Source: Apostichopus japonicus
Lineage: Eukaryota; Echinodermata; Holothuroidea; Aspidochirotida; Stichopodidae
DNA: 64,000 nt
Reading direction: 5' to 3'
Assembly: GCF_037975245.1 (NCBI RefSeq)
Contig: NC_092579.1
Span: 28,218,166-28,282,165, forward strand
Shown here: in pieces, positions 55,101 to 64,000 of the stretch
Position numbering within the stretch: position 1 is the first letter of the stretch
Layout of the letters: each line of letters starts with the position of its first letter
Program-made: the position numbers and the translations under genes
Notes under the pieces: generated by a model
What the model saw: only the letters and a program-made list of their open reading frames with translations
Told to the model about the DNA's origin: nothing
Database searches by the model: none

Positions 55101-58100
55101 GTGCAGTACCTATAACCCAAAAGTTATGTAAATATCTATAAAAAAAAAGCCTCCCTCCTCGTAAAACACGATTATCTATGTCCCTCATTAATCTACTGCA
55201 TCGAGGAACTCTCAACTTTAAGCATATTCCAAAGTTTTTCCACGAAAGAGCTACAGAACCTTCTACACACAAATTAAGTAGTGTCACTAAACGGCATCCG
55301 TAGGGACATCGTTTTTTGGTCCAAATTTGAGTTTCCATCATACCTTTAAACTGCTTTTCATACATATCTTTTAATGTGATTGTAATATTTAGCAGATCTT
55401 AGGACTTTTGAGTCGTTTTACTGTTTCCAGTGGAATAGTCTCGCTGAGATATAAAAGGATGAATTTTCCGTACGTTTTCACGGTAGGCCCCTCTGTTCAA
55501 GGTCAATGCACGACTATAACATTAGGTCCACTAAGTGCGGATTTTGTTCTCCTTTCGCCACTATTGCAGTAAACCCAACCGAGCAACGTATCTACGGTGT
55601 CTCTTAAAGAACATCATTATTACCAACGTCGAAAATAATTTTTAGTCTCTTTGGTGTCATTTTAAAGGTATTTCTGATTACCTTACGAACAGATTCGCCG
55701 CACCCTCCTTTTCTATGAGAAAGGTACACATGAAAAACAGGACAATGACCGTGATAAAATCAATTTTCAGAATTACTAGCGATCAATTTGCTCAATTTGT
55801 TTAAAAAAAGGTTGAAAAGTGACATGAATTCCTCCTCATTCATTCATTTTATTTGAGCATGTTTAACGCTCGCGATACCATGTCATGACGAATCATTACA
55901 GACGCTCACCCAAATCGTTCAAAAATACCGCCCCTCCCTCCCCTTCTCTTCCTACACTGCGCTTCCAATCATTCTTCCCCGTCAATCCGTCTAGTTTCCC
56001 CCACCCCCCCCCCAACCGAACCTCGTTTGTTAAAGGAATATCTAATGATTAGAGACATTAATTCTAATAATATATCAGCAAGAGCAGGCAGTAATTATTT
56101 GATCACTAAGATTTTTATTTCTTAGTAACACCGGCATTTAACTTCCTACGCAACCATACACTCTCCGATACCTTTCCATCCTAATGTAGGAAACTTCCTC
56201 GTTACACGCAGCACGCAACGATCTTTGTTCTACTTAATTTATCCTTACTTGGTCTCCCAACTTGAAGTATATTTTCCCCAAAAAGAGTAGTGAAAGTTAC
56301 ACAGTTTTAAGTAATTAAAGTATTATAATCTTTTTGTATTATCCACCTAGTCTTCCGATAAGCGTAATTTAGGGTTAAAAGAAATCAGCGAGAACAGGCA
56401 GTAATGATATTTACTAACATATATGTATTTTTTTTAAATCTCATATAGAACGAATTATCAAGTCCCCTTCGTTACATCATCATTTACCCCCCCCCCCCCC
56501 CACCGTCCCCGATCCTGGCCTACCCTTCCTCAACCTCACCGCTTCTCTTACACCTAATCATATATGAGATATCCTCGTAAACCGTGATAATCGATGTCCC
56601 TCATTAATCTAATGCATGGGAGGAGGAACTCGCAACTTTCTTCCTTATCAGCATATTCCAAGCTTTTTCCAAGACAAGAGGTGCAGTACCTATAACCCAA
56701 AAGTTATGTAAATATCTATTAAAAAAAAGCCTCCCTCCTCGTAAAACACGATTATCTATGTCCCTCAGTAATCTACTGCATCGAGGAACTCTCAACTTTA
56801 AGCATATTCCAAAGTTTTCCACGAAAGAGCTACAGAACCTTCTACACACAAATTAAGTAGTGTCACTAAACGGCATCCGTAGGGACATCGTTTTTGGTCC
56901 AAATTTGAGTTTCCATCATACCTTTAAACTGCTTTTCAAACATATCTTTTAATGTTATTGTAATATTTAGCACATCTTAGGACTTTTGAGTCGTTTTACT
57001 GTTTCCAGTGGAATAGTCTCGCTGAGATATAAAAGGATGAATTTTCCGTACGTTTTCACGGTAGGCCCCTCTGTTCAAGGTCAATGCACGACTATAACAT
57101 TAGGTCCACTAAGTGCGGATTTTGTTCTCCTTTCGCCACTATTGCAGTAAACCCAACCGAGCAACGTATCTACGGTGTCTCTTAAAGAACATCATTATTA
57201 CCAACGTCGAAAATAATTTTTAGTCTCTTTGGTGTCATTTTAAAGGTATTTCTGATTACCTTACGAACAGATTCGCCGCACCCTCCTTTTCTATGAGAAA
57301 GGTACACATGAAAAACAGGACAATGACCGTGATAAAATCAATTTTCAGAATTACTAGCGATCAATTTGCTCAATTTGTTTAAAAAAAGGTTGAAAAGTGA
57401 CATGAATTCCTCCTCATTCATTCATTTTATTTGAGCATGTTTAACGCTCGCGATACCATGTCATGACGAATCATTACAGACGCTCACCCAAATCGTTCAA
57501 AAATACCGCCCCTCCCTCCCCTTCTCTTCCTACACTGCGCTTCCAATCATTCTTCCCCGTCAATCCGTCTAGTTTCCCCCACCCCCCCCCCCCCCAACCG
57601 AACCTCGTTTGTTAAAGGAATATCTAATGATTAGAGACATTAATTCTAATAATATATCAGCAAGAGCAGGCAGTAATTATTTGATCACTAAGATTTTTAT
57701 TTCTTAGTAACACCGGCATTTAACTTCCTACGCAACCACACACTCTCCGATACCTTTCCATCCTAATGTAGGAAACTTCCTCGTTACACGCAGCACGCAA
57801 CGATCTTTGTTCTACTTAATTTATCCTTACTTGGTCTCCCAACTTGAAGTATATTTTCCCCAAAAAGAGTAGTGAAAGTTACACAGTTTTAAGTAATTAA
57901 AGTATTATAATCTTTTTGTATTATCCACCTAGTCTTCCGATAAGCGTAATTTAGGGTTAAAAGAAATCAGCGAGAACAGGCAGTAATGATATTTACTAAC
58001 ATATATGTATTTTTCTTAAATCTCATATAGAACGAATTATCAAGTCCCCTTCGTTACATCATCATTTACCCCCCCCCCCACCGTCCCCGATCCTGGCCTA

Positions 58101-61100
58101 CCCTTCCTCAACCTCACCGCTTCTCTTACACCTAATCATATATGAGATATCCTCGTAAACCGTGATAATCGATGTCCCTCATTAATCTAATGCATGGGAG
58201 GAGGAACTCGCAACTTTCTTCCTTATCAGCATATTCCAAGCTTTTTCCAAGACAAGAGGTGCAGTACCTATAACCCAAAAGTTATGTAAATATCTATTAA
58301 AAAAAAGCCTCCCTCCTCGTAAAACACGATTATCTATGTCCCTCAGTAATCTACTGCATCGAGGAACTCTCAACTTTAAGCATATTCCAAAGTTTTCCAC
58401 GAAAGAGCTACAGAACCTTCTACACACAAATTAAGTAGTGTCACTAAACGGCATCCGTAGGGACATCGTTTTTTGGTCCAAATTTGAGTTTCCATCATAC
58501 CTTTAAACTGCTTTTCAAACATATCTTTTAATGTTATTGTAATATTTAGCACATCTTAGGACTTTTGAGTCGTATTTCTGTTTCCAGTGGAATAGTCTCG
58601 CTGAGATATAAATGGATGAATTTTCCGTACGTTTTCACGGTAGGCCCCTCTGTTCAAGGTCAATGCACGACTATAACATTAGGTCCACTAAGTGCGGATT
58701 TTGTTCTCCTTTCGCCACTATTGCAGTAAACCCAACCGAGCAACGTATCTACGGTGTCTCTTAAAGAACATCATTATTACCAACGTCGAAAATAATTTTT
58801 AGTTTCTTTGGTGTCATTTTAAAGGTATTTCTGATTACCTTACGAACAGATTCGCCGCACCCTCCTTTTCTATGAGAAAGGTACACATGAAAAACAGGAC
58901 AATGACCGTGATAAAATCAATTTTCAGAATTACTAGCGATCAATTTGCTCAATTTGTTTAAAAAAAGGTTGAAAAGTGACATGAATTCCTCCTCATTCAT
59001 TCATTTTATTTGAGCATGTTTAACGCTCGCGATACCATGTCATGACGAATCATTACAGACGCTCACCCAAATCGTTCAAAAATACCGCCCCTCCCTCCCC
59101 TTCTCTTCCTACACTGCGCTTCCAATCATTCTTCCCCGTCAATCCGTCTAGTTTGCCCCCCCCCCCCCCCAACCGAACCTCGTTTGTTAAAGGAATATCT
59201 AATGATTAGAGACATTAATTCTAATAATATATCAGCAAGAGCAGGCAGTAATTATTTGATCACTACGATTTTTATTTATTAGTTACACCGTCATTTAACT
59301 TCCTAAGCAACCACCCACTCTCCGATACCTTTCCATCCTAATGTAGGAAACTTCCTCGTTACACGCAGCACGCAACGTTAACGATCTTTGTTCTACTTAA
59401 TTGATTCTTACTTAGTCTCCCAACGTAAAATATATTTTCCCCAAAAAGAGTAGTGAAAGTTACACAGTTTTAAGTAATTAAAGTAGAATAATATATTTGT
59501 TAACGCATTGTATTATCCACCTAGTCTTCCGATAAGCGTAATTTAGGGTTAAAAGAAATCAGCGAGAACAAGCAGTAATGATATTTACTAACATATATGT
59601 ATTTTTTCAAATCTCATATAGAACGAATTATCAAGTCCCCTTAAGTTAAATCATCATTTCCCCCCCCCCACCCCCCACCGTCCCCGATCCTGGCCTACCC
59701 TCCCTCAACCTCACCGATTCTCATACACCTAATCATGTACGAGAGATCCTCGTTAACCGTGTTAATCGAAGTCCCTCATTAATCTAATGTATGGAAGGAA
59801 CTCGCAACTTTCTTCCTTATCAGCATATTCCAAACTTTTTCCAAGAATAGAGGTGCAGTACCTATAACCCAGAAGTTATGTAAATAAAAATAAAAAAAGC
59901 CTCCCTCCTCGTAAAACACGATTATCTATGTCCCTCATTAATCTACTGCATCGAGGAACTCTAAACTTTAAGCATATTCCAAAGTTTTTCCACGAAAGAG
60001 CTACAGAACCTACTACACACAAATTATGTAATGTCATTAAACGGCATCCGTAGTGACATCGTGTTTTGGTCCAAATTTGAGTTTCCATCATACCTTTAAA
60101 CTGCTTTTCATACATATCTTTTAATGTGATTGTAATATTTAGCACATCTTAGGACTTTTGAGTCGTATTTCTGTTTCCAGTGGAATAGCCTCGCTGAGAT
60201 ATAAATGGATGAATTTTCCGTACGTTTTCACGGTAGGCCCCTCTGTTCAAGGTCAATGCACGACTATAGCATTAGGTCCACTAATTGCGGATTTGGGTCT
60301 CCATTTGCCACTATCGCAGTAAACCCAACCGAGCAACGTATCTACGGTGTCTCTTAAAGAACATCATTATTACCAACGTCGAAAAGAATTTTTAATCTAT
60401 TTGGTGTCATTTTAAAGGTATTTCTGATTACCTTACGTACAGATTCGCCGCACCCATCTTTGCAACGAGAAAGGTACATATGGGAAACAGGACTATGGCC
60501 GTGATCAAGTCAATTTTCATGAATATTTGCCATCAATTCGCTCAATTTTTTTAAAAAAGGTTGAAAAGTGACATGAATTCCTCATTCATTCATTCATTTT
60601 ATATGAGCATGTTGAACGCTCGCGATAACATGTCATGACGAATCATTACAGACGCTCACCCAAATCGTTCAAAAATACCGCCCCTCCCTCCCTCCCCCTT
60701 CTCTTCCTACACTGCGCTTCCAATCATTCTTCCCCTTAAATCCGTCTAGTTTGCCACCCCGCATCCCCCCCCCCCCCACCCAATCGATCCCCGTTTGTTA
60801 AAGGAATATCTAATGATTATAGACAATAATTCTAATGATATATCAACAAGAGCAGGCAGTAATTATTTTATCACTAAGATTTTTATTTCTTAGTTACACC
60901 GTCATTTAACTTCCTACGCAACCACACACTCTCCGATACCTTTCCATCCTAATGTAGGAAACTTCCTCGTTACACGCAGCACGCACCGATCTTTGTTCTA
61001 CTTAATTTATCCTTACTTAGTCTCCCAACATAAAGTATATTTTCCCCAAAAAGAGTATTGAAAGCTACACAGTTTTAAGTAATTAAAGTAGAATAATCTA

Positions 61101-62892
61101 TTTGTATTATCCACCTAGTCTTCCGATAAGCGTAATTTAGGGTTAAAAGAAATCAGCGAGAGCAGGCAGTAATGATATTTACTTACATATATGTATTTTT
61201 TCAAATCTCATATAGAACGAATTATCAAGTCCCCTTCGTTACATCATCATTCACCCCCCCCCCCCTTCACCGTCCTCGATCCTGGCCTACCCTTTCTCAA
61301 CCTCACCGATTCTCTTACACTAGAATCATGTACGAGATATCCTCGTTAACCGTGATAATCGAGGTCCCTCATTAATCTAATGCATGGGAGGAACTCGCAA
61401 CTTTCTTCCAAGTGATCCGCATATTCCAAACTTTTTCCAAGAAAGAGTTACAGTACTTATTACCCAGACGTTATGTAAATAAATAAAACAAGCCTCCCTC
61501 CTCATAAAACGCATTGTTCTATGTCCCTCATTAATCTAATGCATGGAGGAACTCTCAACTTTAAGCATATTCCGAAGTTTTCCACGAAAGAGCTACAGAA
61601 CCTACAGCACACAAATTATGAAAATGTCACTAAACAGCATCCGTAGGGACATCGTTTTTTGGTCCAAATTTGAGTTTCCATCATACCTTTAAACTGCTTT
61701 CTATACATATCTTTTAATGTGATTGTTATATTTAGCACGTCTTAGGACTTTTGAGTTGTATTTCTGTTTCCAATGTAACAGTGTCGCTGAGATATAAAAG
61801 GATGAATTTCCCGTAAGTTTTCACGGTAGGCCCCTCTGTTCAAGGTCAATGCTCGACTATAACATTAGGTCCACTAATTGCGAATTTTGTTTTCCTTGCG
61901 CCACTATCGCAGCAAACCCAACCGAGCAACGTATCTACGGTGTCTCTTAGAGAACATCATTATTACCAACGTCGAAAAGAATTTTTAGTCTATTTGGCGT
62001 CATTTTAAAGGTTTTTCTGATTACCTTACGTACAGAATCGCCCTCCCTCCTTTTCTATGAGAAAGGTACACATGAGAAACAGGACAATGACCGTGATAAA
62101 ATCAATTTTCAGGATAACAAGTGATCAATTTGCTCGATTTGTTTTAAAAAAAGGTTGAAAAGTGACATGAATTCCTCCCCATTCATTCATTTTATTTGAG
62201 CATGTTTAACGCTCGCGATACCATGTCATGACGAATCATTACAGACGCTCACCCAAATCGTTCAAAAATACCGCCCCTCCCTCCCCTTCTCTTCCTACAC
62301 TGCGCTTCCAATCATTCTTCCCCGTCAATCCGTCTAGTTTGCCCCCCCCCCCCAACCGAACCTCGTTTGTTAAAGGAATATCTAATGATTATAGACAATA
62401 ATTCTAATAATATATCAGCAAGTGCAGGCAGTAATTATTTGATCACTAAGATTTTTATTTCTTAGTTACACCGTCATTTAACTTCCTACGCAACCACACA
62501 CACTCCGATACCTTTCCATCCTAATGTAGGAAACTTCCTCGTTACACGCAGCACGCAACGATCTTTGTTCTACTTAATTTATCCTTACTTAGTCTCCCAA
62601 CATAAAGTATATTTTCCCCAAAAAGAGTATTGAAAGCTACACAGAATAATCTATTTGTTAACGCATTGTATTATCCACCTAGTCTTCCGATAAGCGTAAT
62701 TTAGGGTTAAAAGAAATCAGCGAGAGCAGGCAGTAATGATATTTACTAACATATATGTATTTTTCAAATCTCATATAGAACGAATTATCAAGTCCCCTTC
62801 GTTACATCATCATTTACCCCCCCCCCCACCTCCCCCGATCATGGCCTACCCTTCCTCAACCTCACCGCTTCTCTTACACCTAATCATGTATG

Positions 62893-63987
62893 CAGGCGCG
62901 GCGGAACGGAAAAATTATTGGGGGGGCCAATGTGTGGAGACTATCTAAGCGGACCGCCACCATCGGTTGGCGCGGAGCGTACAAAAAATTTTTGGGTTTT
63001 TTCAAAGCCCCAGATGGCCGGAAACGGCACTTCCCGAGTATTTTATGCTGCGAATACCTAGCCCTAAAATATGGGTCTCAAGCCTGCAATTTCTCAGATT
63101 GCACGTAAAAGTCTGTAAAAACATTGTAATTTGTATATTCGATGGTGTTTTATGAGAGTGGCTATTACTCGTAGTGTACTCGCAAAGACGTTTTTGAGTG
63201 TAGTAAGGGCAGTGGCGGAGCTAGGGGTATTGGTCAGGGGGGCAAGAATAGTCTGTAGGGGCGCTTTCGACACTAAGCGGAGCGCCACCACAGGTTGTCG
63301 CGGAGCGTACAGAAAATTTTTGAGTAAAGTTACTCCCTAGATTGCAGGAAATGACCCTTTCCGGGCCTTGCTAATTTGCAGATAAACGGAGAATAAATAG
63401 GTGTCGTCGCCATTTTGTCGGAAAATTACACCAACAGAATATGACAAATGTCAATACGTATATGAGAGCGCAATAAAATAGTCAATAATCGCGAATAAGT
63501 TAAAAGTAGTGAAAAGCTGAAAAGGGCGCCAGCAGTCCATTTGAGTCCGTCAGGAGGGGGGGGGGGGATCCGCCCCTGACTGTATATATGGACGCTCCGC
63601 CACTAAGTAAGGGGATGTTGGAGAACTGGCTGAAATGAGGCAAGTCATTGGCCTAAGACGAAGTTGTGTTACGCTTACCGGTACTCACACTAACTGCTTC
63701 CACTTTTCACGGGGCGTGAAGACGCGGTTGGGGTGACAATGTAGTCTATAGCCAGGGGACGGGCCGAGGGACCAGGGTCCCCCAGCAATTACTAAAATTA
63801 TTACACCTATATAGTATACGTGTGCATCGGACAGATCGACAAGTATGCATTGAAAAATGGGCAGATGCACGCTTCGGAGCCTTGGTATATATTGGGGGGG
63901 GGGGGGGCTTATCATGCATTTGCCCCCTCAACTTTTTCATTGGGGGGCTGAGCCCCCCCAAGCCCCCCCCCGGTTCCGCCGCCACTG
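62893..63987. mobile_element. hAT-like non-autonomous element, 1,095 bp, inserted in the satellite
   Basis: The left end CAGGCGCGGCGGAACGG and right end CCGGTTCCGCCGCCACTG form imperfect inverted repeats. The 8-bp duplication CATGTATG is exact (62885-62892 and 63988-63995). The interrupted satellite text CCTAATCATGTATGAGATA is restored when the insert and one duplicate are removed. It has the shared hairpin module at about 62939-62998 and contains the nested element at 63210-63605. No transposase is present. Confidence 0.9.
63210..63605. mobile_element. nested hAT-like MITE, 396 bp
   Basis: Ends CAGTGGCGGAGC and GCTCCGCCACTA are inverted except for the last base. The exact 8-bp duplication AGTAAGGG lies at 63202-63209 and 63606-63613. 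It also carries the shared GC-rich hairpin module (about 63271-63322) and a poly(G) run at 63556-63568. It inserted after the outer element. Confidence 0.9.
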
Positions 63988-64000
63988 CATGTATGAGATA

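Larger units (their letters stand above)
48287..64000. repeat. ~1.57-kb satellite, about ten monomers, interrupted by hAT-like elements
   Basis: The marker GGACTTTTGAGTCG (last one GAGTTG) recurs at 49131, 50686, 52263, 53837, 55402, 56980, 58559, 60152 and 61745, spacings 1555-1593. Central monomers are nearly identical. The first (48287-49410, with an internal deletion after CTATGAG) and those after 59400 diverge more, the pattern expected when exchange homogenises the middle. Each monomer has two poly(C) tracts of variable length and an AATTTAGGGTTAAAAG block. The array seems to continue past the window, since satellite text resumes at 63988. Confidence 0.95.

Noticed and set aside
48766-60145. 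Recurrent 60-110 residue minus-strand frames in the satellite
   Set aside because: They come from the paired subrepeats. Different monomers use different frames because of indels, and sequence is conserved as DNA, not as protein.
48287-64000. snRNA, 5S rRNA or histone gene cluster as an explanation for the satellite
   Set aside because: I compared the monomer by eye with known U1-U7, 5S and histone features and found no convincing match on either strand.

Overview
The window is animal nuclear DNA. Genes are split by GT-AG introns, no operons are visible, and most of the sequence is mobile or tandemly repeated. Recognisable genes are an ADP-ribosylarginine hydrolase (ADPRH), the 3' end of a signal recognition particle 68 kDa subunit gene (SRP68) and fragments of an ABCC-type transporter. 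Together with a Jockey/CR1-like LINE, a BEL/Pao fragment, many hAT-like MITEs, long poly(G)/poly(C) runs and AGGCCTA-rich intergenic DNA, this fits a marine invertebrate deuterostome such as an echinoderm. The species cannot be fixed from the sequence alone.

Layout. 1-2.1 kb: a 69-bp minisatellite with two copies of one ABCC exon, the second cut short. 2.1-7.5 kb: a dead LINE carrying a 742-bp reverse-oriented piece of a BEL/Pao element. 7.65-9.3 kb: the last two exons of SRP68 (+), with frame breaks. 10.8-12.7 kb: a module of three kinds of tRNA-like units, the third amplified into a 163-bp tandem array. 12.9-14 kb: a second LINE fragment and a possible Penelope-like terminus. 17.3-30.3 kb: scattered candidate minus-strand exons (an OB-like domain, serine/threonine-rich exons, a UIM-like exon, and one resembling the N-terminal part of invertebrate G2/M-specific E3-like proteins), mixed with MITEs, a stand-alone endonuclease remnant and a 44-bp minisatellite. 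30.5-36.8 kb: repeats and gene-free DNA. 36.88-46.05 kb: a complete nine-coding-exon ADPRH gene (+), 349 aa, with MITEs and a 73-bp-arm hairpin in its introns. 47.46-48.14 kb: a second, decayed copy of the tRNA-like module in the same order. 48.29 kb to the end: a ~1.57-kb satellite whose central copies form a three-monomer higher-order repeat. Near the right edge it is interrupted by a 1,095-bp hAT-like element that itself contains a second hAT-like element, each with its own 8-bp target duplication.

ADPRH is the only gene that is intact here. It removes ADP-ribose from arginine on proteins. SRP68 and ABCC belong to unrelated housekeeping and transport pathways, and nothing suggests that the genes in this window work together. 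The most unusual structures are the Pol III-like tRNA-derived array and its second module, the trimeric satellite, and a GC-rich hairpin module shared by three elements with different terminal repeats.
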